A DNA stretch of 8,809 nucleotides from NCBI GenBank assembly GCA_002346435.1, contig DDZT01000068.1, positions 1 to 8,809 on the forward strand. Direction: 5' to 3'. Shown here one piece after another: positions 1 through 6,063 of this stretch (position 1 is its first letter; each line of letters opens with the position of its first letter). The notes beneath the pieces were generated by a model that did not search any database, was not told where the DNA came from, and worked only from the letters and a program-made list of their open reading frames with translations. The translations under genes were made by a program, and so were the position numbers. The DNA comes from Anaerolineales bacterium UBA3001 (lineage in GTDB: Bacteria; Chloroflexota; Anaerolineae; Anaerolineales; UBA11657).

Positions 1-1
1 A

Positions 2-241
2 AAAGGCGAAACAATTGCTACAGTGGGCCTTGAAGAGGTGCGAGCCCCATTTGCAGGAGTGTTACGAGGTCTAATTTATGATGGGCTGCAAGTAGATGAG
101 TGCGACAAAATAGGAGATGTGGATCCGCGTGGTATTAGAGATCACTGCTTCCAAATTTCTGATAAAGCACTTGCAATAGGCGGAGGGGTGCTGGAGGCTG
201 TGATGAATTGGGTATCTAGTCGGAAAGATAAGTCGAGATAG
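2..241 (+). CDS. yqeB: YqeB/EF2563-family selenium-dependent molybdenum hydroxylase maturation protein (C-terminal part, cut by window start)
   Basis: The reading frame is open from base 2 to a TAG stop at 239-241, so only the last 79 residues are present. The visible part has the family's C-terminal signature: a G-V-L-R-G-L-I segment, then K-I-G-D-V-D-P-R-G, a cysteine, and I-S-D-K-A-L-A-I-G-G-G-V-L-E-A-V near the end. Proteins of this family (EF2563 type; C-terminal half of E. coli YqeB) are known from genome context with selenium-dependent molybdenum hydroxylases, and are thought to help mature or insert the cofactor. The biochemical activity is not established. The next gene starts three bases after the stop, so the two are almost certainly co-transcribed and translationally coupled. 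The GTG at 23 lies inside the conserved region and is not a start. Confidence 0.85.
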   Translation, partial: KGETIATVGLEEVRAPFAGVLRGLIYDGLQVDECDKIGDVDPRGIRDHCFQISDKALAIGGGVLEAVMNWVSSRKDKSR

Positions 242-244
242 ATA

Positions 245-1606
245 ATGCAACTTAAGTTCGGACTAAGATTGGGTTTTTCTGAAGTTGTGTCTATAGTTGG
301 TGGTGGCGGCAAGTCTACTCTCATGTTCAGATTGGCAGATGAGATTGTTGCTGCTGGGGGAAGAGTTGTTACTACAACGACTACGCGCATTTTTGCTGCT
401 CAAACTAACATTGCACCAGTACATTTAGTTGCTGATCATAAAGGCGAATTTCTCAATGAACTTAAGGTCATGCTAGAACGGTATCCCCATGTTCTTGTTA
501 CAGGTCCTGTGAATAGTGGTTCTGACAAGGCCTATGGTATTTCAAGCGAACTTGTAAATGATATTGTGATTGACAGCATAGACAGTGATTTGACCGTCAT
601 AGTGGAAGCAGACGGTTCCCGTATGCGCTCATTGAAAGTACCTGCTGTTCATGAGCCAGTAATTCCTAAATGTACAACTATAGTTGTACCAGTAGTTGGT
701 GCTGACATTTACAACAAATTACTTAATGACAATAATGTGCACAGATCCAAATTGGCAGCAGATATGTTGGACTTAGGTCATCAATCTCCGATCACTCCGG
801 AAGTTGTGGCACGGTTATTATTGCATAAACTAGGTGGAATGAAGCAGGTACCTCATGATGCGAGATGGATACCCTTTATCAACAAAGTGTCGTCAAGACC
901 AACATTGAATTATGCTTCAGAGACTGCACAACTTTTGCTAAATGGTGGGGTTAGGGAGGTTGTAGTTGGGGCTTTGTTAGATGAATGTCCAATAGTGAAA
1001 CGTTTTAGTAAAGTTGCTGCAATAATTTTAGCGGCTGGCGGTTCTACTCGTATGGGACAAAATATGCAAATAAAGCAGCTGTTACCATGGGGTGAAGGTA
1101 CTTTAACCACGAGGGTAACTGAGGCAGCTATACAAAGTAATAGTGATGTAATCAAAGTGGTTTTGGGAAATCAGGCTGATAGAGTAAGTAAAGTTCTGAA
1201 AGGCATGGATTTGGATGTAGTATGCAATGCAAATTGGAGCCATGGGCAGAGTGGCTCAGTTAAAGCAGGATTAGATTCTTTAGAAGACGATGTATCAGCT
1301 GCTTTATTTTTATTGGTGGATCAACCTGCAGTCGGCCCAGATTTAATAAACGCAATAGTAAATAGGTTTCATGAGACAGGTGCTCCAATAGTTGCTCCGC
1401 GTGTAGCTGGTAAGCATGCAAATCCCGTATTGTTTGACCGTGATTTGTGGAAAGAATTACATCTAATTCAGGGAGACAGCGGTGGCCGAGAATTAATTAA
1501 ACGGTATTATGACAAGGTTGCTTGGGTAGATTGGAAAGATGATATTCTGACTGAAATTAATACTAGGGGAGACTATGAATCGATGTCTAGGCGATTCATC
1601 CCATGA
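245..1606 (+). CDS. yqeC: YqeC domain fused to a MocA-like molybdenum cofactor nucleotidyltransferase
   Basis: A 453-residue protein with two domains. Residues 1 to about 250 match YqeC, the accessory protein of selenium-dependent molybdenum hydroxylases. This part has a glycine-rich P-loop V-G-G-G-G-K-S-T (18-25), E-A-D-G-S-R (121-126) followed by H-E-P-V-I-P, and an I-N-K-V segment. From residue 257 a MobA/MocA-type NTP transferase begins, with L-A-A-G-G-S-T-R-M-G (262-271), K277-Q-L-L-P, the metal-binding D359-Q-P motif, A-N-P-V-L-F and G-D-S-G-G-R. MocA enzymes join CMP (MobA: GMP) to molybdopterin; C here is a family-level guess. The ATG follows the yqeB stop by three bases with no strong ribosome-binding site, which suggests translational coupling. 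The two functions are usually on separate genes. The protein is presumably cytoplasmic. Five residues, rather than the usual two or three, separate the RMG glycine from the catalytic-loop lysine. Confidence 0.9.
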   Translation: MQLKFGLRLGFSEVVSIVGGGGKSTLMFRLADEIVAAGGRVVTTTTTRIFAAQTNIAPVHLVADHKGEFLNELKVMLERYPHVLVTGPVNSGSDKAYGISSELVNDIVIDSIDSDLTVIVEADGSRMRSLKVPAVHEPVIPKCTTIVVPVVGADIYNKLLNDNNVHRSKLAADMLDLGHQSPITPEVVARLLLHKLGGMKQVPHDARWIPFINKVSSRPTLNYASETAQLLLNGGVREVVVGALLDECPIVKRFSKVAAIILAAGGSTRMGQNMQIKQLLPWGEGTLTTRVTEAAIQSNSDVIKVVLGNQADRVSKVLKGMDLDVVCNANWSHGQSGSVKAGLDSLEDDVSAALFLLVDQPAVGPDLINAIVNRFHETGAPIVAPRVAGKHANPVLFDRDLWKELHLIQGDSGGRELIKRYYDKVAWVDWKDDILTEINTRGDYESMSRRFIP

Positions 1607-1687
1607 TAAACTAGGTCTTTTAGATAGAATACGATGTATTGTGTGTAGGGCAGTGCACGTAATGTGATTGCTATTATTATGTTAACC

Positions 1688-1701
1688 GAGGTATTAGTTT
1701 G
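1688..1701 (+). promoter_or_regulatory. Ribosome-binding site and TTG start of rsfS
   Basis: GAGG at 1688-1691 lies seven bases before the TTG at 1699-1701. The frame upstream is open only back to a TAA at 1660-1662 and holds no ATG, GTG or TTG, so this site fixes the start. The rest of the 92-nt gap after the yqeC fusion gene shows no convincing terminator or promoter. A T/A-rich TATTATTAT at 1672-1680 could serve as a -10 but lacks a recognisable -35. Confidence 0.65.
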
Positions 1702-2058
1702 GTATTGAGATTAGAAAGCTTAGATGCTGCGCACGAAGCAGTTGATACTATCACTCGATTGATGGGCGAGTCTATAGTGTTGTTAGACTTACAAGGCATT
1801 TCTGTCATTAGTGATTTTTATGTGATAGCAACAGGCACAAGTGAACGTCACTTAAAAGCTATGGCAAGAGCAATTGCAGATAATACGGTTCTTAAACGTA
1901 GAGCAGTAGTGAGAAGTTTGGATGAACAAGCACAAAGTGGTTGGGTTCTCCTGGACCTTGGAGACGTTATGGTTCACTTGTTTATGAGTGTACAGCGTGA
2001 TTATTATAGCTTGGAAGAGCTCTGGTCAGAAGGCAAAGTTGTACTGAGAATGCAATAA
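1699..2058 (+). CDS. rsfS: Ribosome silencing factor RsfS (DUF143/Iojap family)
   Basis: At 119 residues the protein has the normal family length. It carries the hallmark core: S-D-F-Y-V-I-A-T-G-T-S-E-R-H with K-A-M-A, then W-V-L-L-D-L-G-D-V-M-V-H-L-F and R-D-Y-Y-S-L-E-E-L-W near the C-terminus. RsfS binds ribosomal protein L14 (uL14) on the 50S subunit and blocks joining of 30S, lowering translation in starvation or stationary phase. Start choice rests on GAGG seven bases before the TTG; no ATG precedes the conserved core. rsfS often sits beside nadD or rsgA-like genes, but neither is seen here. The gene follows the molybdenum cluster on the same strand after 92 nt, so it may have its own promoter or be read through from upstream. 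It converges on ndk. Confidence 0.95.
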   Translation: MVLRLESLDAAHEAVDTITRLMGESIVLLDLQGISVISDFYVIATGTSERHLKAMARAIADNTVLKRRAVVRSLDEQAQSGWVLLDLGDVMVHLFMSVQRDYYSLEELWSEGKVVLRMQ

Positions 2059-2073
2059 ATGGCGGTAATTCCT

Positions 2074-2115
2074 ATTGCGCTGAATCTTTGACTCCTTCTT
2101 ACACAAAGATGCAAT
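2074..2115. terminator. Imperfect inverted repeat between convergent rsfS and ndk (weak bidirectional terminator candidate)
   Basis: ATCTTTG (2084-2090) pairs with CAAAGAT (2104-2110) around a 13-nt loop. The outer ATTGC (2074-2078) pairs with GCAAT (2111-2115) after a 5-nt bulge on the left side. That gives 12 pairs in all, placed between the two facing stop codons. No proper T tract follows on either strand, so a standard intrinsic terminator is doubtful. The position is what supports a 3'-end role. Confidence 0.35.
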
Positions 2116-2145
2116 AGTTTGTCTAGACCTAGTTTGTCTAGACCT
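2116..2145. repeat. Tandem 15-bp duplication spanning the ndk stop codon
   Basis: Two perfect, adjacent copies of AGTTTGTCTAGACCT lie at 2116-2130 and 2131-2145. Each contains the 8-bp palindrome GTCTAGAC (2121-2128 and 2136-2143). The right-hand copy encodes the last residue and the TAG stop of ndk (minus strand). The left-hand copy lies just beyond the stop. Confidence 0.9.
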
Positions 2146-2590
2146 CGAAAATCCACTCCTCTCCAGAACGTTTCCATTCAATTAGTTCATCTGCCTTGAA
2201 CCACAAGTTAATTTCAGCCATTCCGTTCTTGACACTATCTGAACCATGGGTCAGATTACGACCGATATCAATTCCATAATCTCCTCTTACTGTACCTGGC
2301 TGAGCTTCTGTAGGGTCTGTTGCACCAAGGACTTGTCGCACCACTGCAACTGCTTTACTTCCTTGCCAGGCAATTGCAACTATGGGTGCTGAGGTTATGT
2401 AATCAATCAAACTGTCATAAAAAGGCTTTCCTTTGTGAATAGCATAATGTGTCTCTGCTAAACCAGTTGATACATCCATCATTTTCATGCCTATCATCCG
2501 TAGGCCTCTACGTTCGATTTTATCAATGATTGGACCCACTAATCCACGTTGAACTCCGTCTGGCTTGATCAATAACAGTGTACGTTCCAC
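2138..2590 (-). CDS. ndk: Nucleoside diphosphate kinase
   Basis: The enzyme moves the terminal phosphate from ATP to NDPs through a phospho-histidine, keeping NTP and dNTP pools balanced in the cytoplasm. The 150-residue product has normal family length. All catalytic residues are visible: K9 (in K-P-D-G), R85, T91, R102, N112 and the active H115 in N-L-T-H-G-S-D-S. Each is offset by exactly three from the human enzyme numbering. Translation starts at GTG (2590), preceded by a perfect 8-nt Shine-Dalgarno GGAGGTGA (plus-strand 2594-2601) three bases upstream of the start. It lies 26 nt after the TPR gene on the same strand, so the two probably form an operon. It converges on rsfS. A 15-bp tandem duplication straddles its stop codon. 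Confidence 0.97.
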   Translation of the reverse strand: MERTLLLIKPDGVQRGLVGPIIDKIERRGLRMIGMKMMDVSTGLAETHYAIHKGKPFYDSLIDYITSAPIVAIAWQGSKAVAVVRQVLGATDPTEAQPGTVRGDYGIDIGRNLTHGSDSVKNGMAEINLWFKADELIEWKRSGEEWIFEV

Positions 2591-2616
2591 GTATCACCTC
2601 CGTTTGCGTCGTTTGG

Positions 2617-3306
2617 TTATCTACCCAAAGCTTTGCGGTACAATGGCAGTGCTTTAGCAAATTTACCTGTTTTAGTGTATGCGTCAGCTAAAGTTTGTAT
2701 CATAGCTGGATTTTGTTTCATGTGCGGGTCAGATACAAGTTTTTCTAAGTCGTCAACCACTTGTTTTAGTTTTTTGGACGATTTGACGAGGCTCATATAA
2801 TTGCCCATTGCGTCATCCAGATTTCCATCTCGGGACATAGTTCTGGCATTTCTTAATATTTCGGTAGCACTCCCAGAATCTACGATTTTGCTTGAGACTG
2901 TATTTGCACTGTCAGATGTGCCCCCACTAGTTGAAAGAGTCTGCTTGGGTTTGTGTGGCTCATTGGCAGCTTGTTGTGATTTCTCGTCAGAAGAAATATT
3001 GTATTGGTTATTATTTGTTGGCTTTATTGCTTGGCGATTGTCTATAGCTTCGACAATGACAGATGTTTCATTAGATTTATTGTGGATGGTTTTGCTGTTT
3101 TTCAACCACTCAAAGTCATATTTGTTTGGACCTGGGCTTTTGCTACGCTGTCCCTCAGGTAATATCCAATCGGGCAACAAGTGTTGTTTTTTGTTAGCAT
3201 CCTTTGCAGAGAAAGGTGATAGGGGTCTGAAAACAGTGTTGTCACCCTTTATATCCGTAGATGTTTTGGTAGTGATAGTTTCTTTCCCATCTAGATTATT
3301 AAACAT
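2617..3306 (-). CDS. TPR-containing protein of unknown function
   Basis: A 229-residue protein that I cannot assign to a named family. It has no signal peptide or membrane segment. Residues 1 to about 145 look disordered and are rich in S, T, N, K and Q. They hold two short tryptophan motifs: L-P-D-W-I-L-P (44-50) and D-F-E-W-L-K-N (64-70). The C-terminus is helical and TPR-like, with one unit at about 147-180 (G-N-L-D-D-A-M-G-N-Y) and a clear one at 200-229 (L-A-D-A-Y-T-K-T-G-K-F-A-K-A-L-P-L-Y). A third, degenerate unit may lie between. Start: ATG at 3306 with AAGGTG (plus-strand 3312-3317) five bases upstream. It lies 26 nt before ndk and 116 nt after hppA, so it may belong to a hppA-TPR-ndk transcription unit. 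A scaffold or protein-binding role is only a guess from the TPRs; the short tryptophan motifs could be docking sites. Confidence 0.8.
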   Translation of the reverse strand: MFNNLDGKETITTKTSTDIKGDNTVFRPLSPFSAKDANKKQHLLPDWILPEGQRSKSPGPNKYDFEWLKNSKTIHNKSNETSVIVEAIDNRQAIKPTNNNQYNISSDEKSQQAANEPHKPKQTLSTSGGTSDSANTVSSKIVDSGSATEILRNARTMSRDGNLDDAMGNYMSLVKSSKKLKQVVDDLEKLVSDPHMKQNPAMIQTLADAYTKTGKFAKALPLYRKALGR

Positions 3307-3321
3307 TAGAGCACCTTAATG

Positions 3322-3441
3322 ATTTATGCTTAAAGACTTTGTAAATCATAAGACCATTGGCTGTATGATAGCATTACTCATTAATAATACTATCAGTGTC
3401 AATTTGGTCTATATACAAAGACTCAGAATAAGCTCATAAAT
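3322..3441. repeat. Long imperfect inverted repeat filling the hppA-TPR intergenic region
   Basis: The two halves pair in register over about 120 nt. From outside inward: ATTTATG (3322-3328) with CATAAAT (3435-3441); CTTA (3329-3332) with TAAG (3429-3432); AG (3334-3335) with CT (3422-3423); CTTTGTA (3337-3343) with TACAAAG (3414-3420); AGACCATTG (3351-3359) with CAATTTGGTCT (3400-3410, two-base bulge); and an 11-bp inner stem (3366-3376 with 3385-3395, one G-T pair) around an 8-nt loop. About 40 pairs form, with small bulges between. The outer arm enters the last codons of hppA, and the other end stops five bases short of the TPR gene's ribosome-binding site. There is no T tract, so it is not a classic terminator. 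It could be an intercistronic RNA stability or processing element, a 3'-end signal, or a decayed MITE-like element. Confidence 0.75.
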
Positions 3442-5672
3442 TGCCCCATAAGTCCGTTAACCCCAACACTTGCTATTAATCCTGCAAATACTACAGACAC
3501 CATACTCATTAATTTTATAAGAATGTTTAATGAAGGGCCACTAGTGTCTTTAAAAGGATCTCCAACAGTGTCGCCAACTACAGTAGCCTTATGGACTTCT
3601 GAACCTTTACCACCTTCTGCACCAGTTTCCACCAGTTTTTTTGCATTATCCCAGGCCCCTCCGGCATTTGACATCATTACAGCCATGACGAAACCTGTAG
3701 CCAAACCTCCAGACAGTAGTCCAAGTACTCCTGCTACTCCGAAGAGCAGGCCGACTACCACAGGAATAAGGATTGCTAAAGTCGCAGGCTTTATCATTTC
3801 TTTTTGGGCACCCTTAGTAGAAATTTCTACGCACCGGGCATAGTCAGGGGTTGCTGTTCCATCCATTATTCCTGGTATCTCTTTGAATTGGCGTCGTACT
3901 TCTAATACCATGTCATTAGCTGCACGACCTACTGCAGACATAGTCATGGCAGCAAAGTAAAACACTGTCATAGCTCCGAGGAATATGCCGATTAGTACTG
4001 CTGGATTCAACAATGTAACGTCATAGTAACTCATGAAGTCTTTCATTGTCATAGTTTCCACTGCTACTGATACTCCGCGAATTACAACAGTCTCTATGCC
4101 GCGTAAGTGCATTAAACTAAATCTTATCTCTTCCAGATATGCTGCCAGTAGAGCTAAAGCTGTTAACGCCGCACTGCCAATAGCAAATCCTTTGCCAGTA
4201 GCAGCTGTTGTGTTACCAACTGCATCCAACTCATCAGTGCGTTGTCGTACTTCAGGGTCTAGGCCAGCCATCTCTGCGTTACCACCAGCATTGTCGGCAA
4301 TTGGCCCATATGCATCTGCTGCTAAGGTGATTCCTAGAGTTGAAAGCATTGCGACTGCGGCTAATCCGACCCCATACAGACCCATTAGTGTATTATCTGC
4401 TCCACCTGAAAAATAGTAAGCAATTGTAATGCCAATTGCTATAGTAATTACTGGTATAGCGGTAGATTGCATTCCCACAGCTAGACCTTGGATGATTACT
4501 GTAGCAGGTCCGCTCTGGCCTTGTGCTACTATGCCTTGTGTAGGTTTGAAATCATGTGATGTATAGTACTCTGTTGCTTTTCCTATGATAATTCCTACAA
4601 GCAGTCCAGCTATTATGGTTACCCATATCAGCAAAGGTCTGTCCAGGTTAAGGGCATAAACAAGTGGTAAGGCAACTATTGCAATTCCAGCTGCAGAAGA
4701 GTTTATGCCGCGATTGAGGGAGCGCATCAAATCTTGCATGCCAGCACCTTCTTTGGTGCGCACCATATAGACACCAAGTATTGATAGTACTACTCCGGCT
4801 GCAGCTAGCACCATTGGCATAGCTAGATAATTGATCTGCTTTGCTATGCTATCGGTACCATACGTGGTTATTACTGCTGCTACACCTAATGCTGCCGTGG
4901 CTAGTATAGAACCAGCATATGATTCATATAGGTCAGCACCCATGCCAGCCACATCACCAACATTATCTCCCACATTATCTGCTATAGTAGCTGGATTGCG
5001 AGGATCATCCTCTGGTATCCCAGCCTCCACTTTACCTACTAGGTCGGCGCCTACATCTGCTGCCTTTGTATAAATACCACCACCAACGCGAGCAAATAAA
5101 GCTTGTGTGCTAGCCCCAAAACCAAAGCTAAGCATGATGACAGTAATTTGAGGTAGAGGATTTATGGATCCGAAAAATTCTGGTGGGAACAAATAATATA
5201 GTGCTATGAACCATGCAGATATATCGAGCAATGCAAACCCTACAACGACTAGACCCATGACTGCTCCTGCGCGGAATGCTACTTGCAACCCTTCATTTAG
5301 ACTTTTACTCGCAGCATGTGTGGTGCGAGCACTAGCATTAGTGGCTGTGCGCATTCCAAAGTATCCGCAGATACCGGAAAATAATCCGCCAGTTAGGAAT
5401 GCATATGGCACGATTTTATTTTGTAGGTCGAATGATGCCATGATAAGGAATATTATGAATAGCACTACAAATGCAATTGCCACAACTCTATACTGTCGTC
5501 TTAGGTATGCCATAGCTCCTTCTCGAACGGCTTGCGCTATTTCTCGCATGCGAGGCGTTCCTTCATCTTTGTCCATTACTGATTTATAAAATATGTACGC
5601 AAAGAAAAGAGCTATAAAGGCACTGATTGGGGTTATCCACCAGATTGTGGGTAGATGTAACATGTTGTTCAT
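3423..5672 (-). CDS. hppA: Membrane-bound, K+-dependent ion-pumping pyrophosphatase
   Basis: This integral membrane pump splits pyrophosphate and moves Na+ and/or H+ out of the cytoplasm. The 749-residue product has typical family length, with about 16 hydrophobic segments. The pyrophosphate-binding motifs are intact: E-A-G-I-P-E-D-D-P-R-N-P-A (216-228), D-N-V-G-D-N-V-G-D (232-240), D-A-Y-G-P-I-A-D-N-A-G-G (453-464), S-N-A-G-G-A-W-D-N-A-K-K (668-679) and V-G-D-T-V-G-D-P-F-K-D-T-S-G (699-712). G-N-T-T-A-A-T-G-K-G (486-495) has Ala490 and Gly493, the K+-dependent signature. D247-L-Y-E250-S places the ion-gate glutamate where Na+-pumping members have it. Start: the frame is open back to 5756, but ATG 5672 follows AGGAGG (plus-strand 5683-5688) by 10 nt and immediately precedes the first membrane helix. 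Divergent from rpoD; likely first gene of a run with the TPR gene and ndk. Confidence 0.97.
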   Translation of the reverse strand: MNNMLHLPTIWWITPISAFIALFFAYIFYKSVMDKDEGTPRMREIAQAVREGAMAYLRRQYRVVAIAFVVLFIIFLIMASFDLQNKIVPYAFLTGGLFSGICGYFGMRTATNASARTTHAASKSLNEGLQVAFRAGAVMGLVVVGFALLDISAWFIALYYLFPPEFFGSINPLPQITVIMLSFGFGASTQALFARVGGGIYTKAADVGADLVGKVEAGIPEDDPRNPATIADNVGDNVGDVAGMGADLYESYAGSILATAALGVAAVITTYGTDSIAKQINYLAMPMVLAAAGVVLSILGVYMVRTKEGAGMQDLMRSLNRGINSSAAGIAIVALPLVYALNLDRPLLIWVTIIAGLLVGIIIGKATEYYTSHDFKPTQGIVAQGQSGPATVIIQGLAVGMQSTAIPVITIAIGITIAYYFSGGADNTLMGLYGVGLAAVAMLSTLGITLAADAYGPIADNAGGNAEMAGLDPEVRQRTDELDAVGNTTAATGKGFAIGSAALTALALLAAYLEEIRFSLMHLRGIETVVIRGVSVAVETMTMKDFMSYYDVTLLNPAVLIGIFLGAMTVFYFAAMTMSAVGRAANDMVLEVRRQFKEIPGIMDGTATPDYARCVEISTKGAQKEMIKPATLAILIPVVVGLLFGVAGVLGLLSGGLATGFVMAVMMSNAGGAWDNAKKLVETGAEGGKGSEVHKATVVGDTVGDPFKDTSGPSLNILIKLMSMVSVVFAGLIASVGVNGLMGQFMSLF

Positions 5673-5760
5673 GAAAAATGTTCCTCCTGATCTTAGTTTA
5701 TGAACAGTACTAAAGCTGGTTTCTGTAATGTTAAATATTGTACTGAAATTACACAAAACA

Positions 5761-5788
5761 CGCCCGAAAATATTACGTCTTTCGGGCG
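5761..5788 (-). promoter_or_regulatory. GC-rich hairpin at the 5' end of the hppA leader
   Basis: CGCCCGAAA (5761-5769) pairs perfectly with TTTCGGGCG (5780-5788) around a 10-nt loop. On the minus strand it falls about 6 nt after the predicted hppA transcription start and is followed by TGTTTTGTGTAATTT. It therefore resembles either an attenuator with an imperfect T tract or a 5'-terminal stem-loop protecting the mRNA. The start codon is still about 90 nt away. I see no match to a riboswitch class. Confidence 0.6.
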
Positions 5789-5800
5789 AATACCGGCGGG

Positions 5801-5829
5801 ATTGTACTGAGTAGAGGAGAATGTGTCAA
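5801..5829 (-). promoter_or_regulatory. Sigma-70 type promoter for hppA
   Basis: Read on the minus strand, the -35 box is TTGACA (plus-strand 5824-5829) and the -10 box is TACAAT (5801-5806), separated by exactly 17 bp. This is a 6/6 and 5/6 match to the primary-sigma consensus. The predicted start is near 5794, giving a leader of about 120 nt. Its -35 box and that of the divergent rpoD promoter form the inverted pair TGTCAAG/CTTGACA, 30 bp apart between hexamers. Confidence 0.75.
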
Positions 5830-5859
5830 GTGTATTGTAGACAGAGAAATAAAAAGGGC

Positions 5860-5889
5860 TTGACAGAAGTGAGTAAAATGTTGTATAAC
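5860..5889 (+). promoter_or_regulatory. Sigma-70 type promoter for rpoD
   Basis: TTGACA (5860-5865) and TATAAC (5884-5889) are separated by 18 bp. The predicted start is near 5896, about 168 nt before the rpoD start codon. The same stretch carries the divergent hppA promoter, so the two transcripts start about 100 bp apart facing away from each other. A perfect -35 makes primary-sigma autoregulation of rpoD likely. Confidence 0.7.
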
Positions 5890-5895
5890 CTCAGC

Positions 5896-5916
5896 CCGCA
5901 CGGTAATTTGGTGCGG
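5896..5916 (+). promoter_or_regulatory. Hairpin at the predicted 5' end of the rpoD transcript
   Basis: CCGCAC (5896-5901) pairs with GTGCGG (5911-5916) around a 9-nt loop. The stem begins at about the first transcribed base predicted from the promoter. A 5'-terminal stem of this kind can protect mRNA from decay. The function is inferred only from position and mirrors the hairpin on the divergent hppA transcript. Confidence 0.5.
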
Positions 5917-5953
5917 ACAATTGATACTCAAGGTAAATCTTTTTATCTTCCTT

Positions 5954-6000
5954 GGGCACACTGTGGTCATGATTAATACAGTGTGCTCTTTGTGTCCTTT
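5954..6000 (+). terminator. Terminator-like hairpin inside the rpoD leader
   Basis: GGGCACACTGT (5954-5964) pairs with ACAGTGTGCTC (5978-5988): 11 bp including one G-T pair, with a 13-nt loop. T-rich CTTTGTGTCCTTT follows to 6000. It lies about 60 nt into the predicted transcript and 64 nt before the rpoD start codon, so it could attenuate rpoD or end a short RNA of about 100 nt starting near 5896. CAAGG (5929-5933) can pair with CCTTG (5950-5954), which touches the stem base and offers a small competing fold. The rest of the 391-nt gap between hppA and rpoD (5673-6063) holds the two promoters, the leader hairpins and no credible gene. Confidence 0.45.
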
Positions 6001-6063
6001 GGGGTGTTGTAATAAGGTGTTTGATGACAGTTGTTGACATGATTTGAGGTAATAGAAATAGGT

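Noticed and set aside
23..241. GTG at 23 as the start of a 72-residue gene
   Set aside because: The frame is open to the window edge and the sequence is the conserved C-terminus of a longer protein, so the gene is simply truncated.
2801..3319. 172-codon plus-strand frame opposite the TPR gene
   Set aside because: It is the antisense shadow of a gene with a good ribosome-binding site and a recognisable TPR tail; its product has no known motifs.
3397..3402. Minus-strand TTGACA as a promoter for the TPR gene
   Set aside because: No acceptable -10 box 16-18 bp downstream, and the hexamer is part of the long inverted repeat.
5673..5756. hppA starting at 5756 with 28 extra residues
   Set aside because: The extension is polar and unlike the family, while ATG 5672 has AGGAGG upstream and directly precedes the first membrane helix.
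5689..5800. Fluoride or other riboswitch in the hppA leader
   Set aside because: Fluoride inhibits pyrophosphatases, so I looked for one, but the leader shows only a simple hairpin and no match I recognise to the fluoride aptamer.
5773..5970. 65-codon minus-strand frame in the hppA/rpoD gap
   Set aside because: It runs across both predicted promoters and the leader hairpins, lacks a recognisable protein motif, and is best seen as non-coding.
6034..6062. Second rpoD promoter from TTGACA at 6034-6039
   Set aside because: No -10 box lies at a usable distance before the start codon at 6064.
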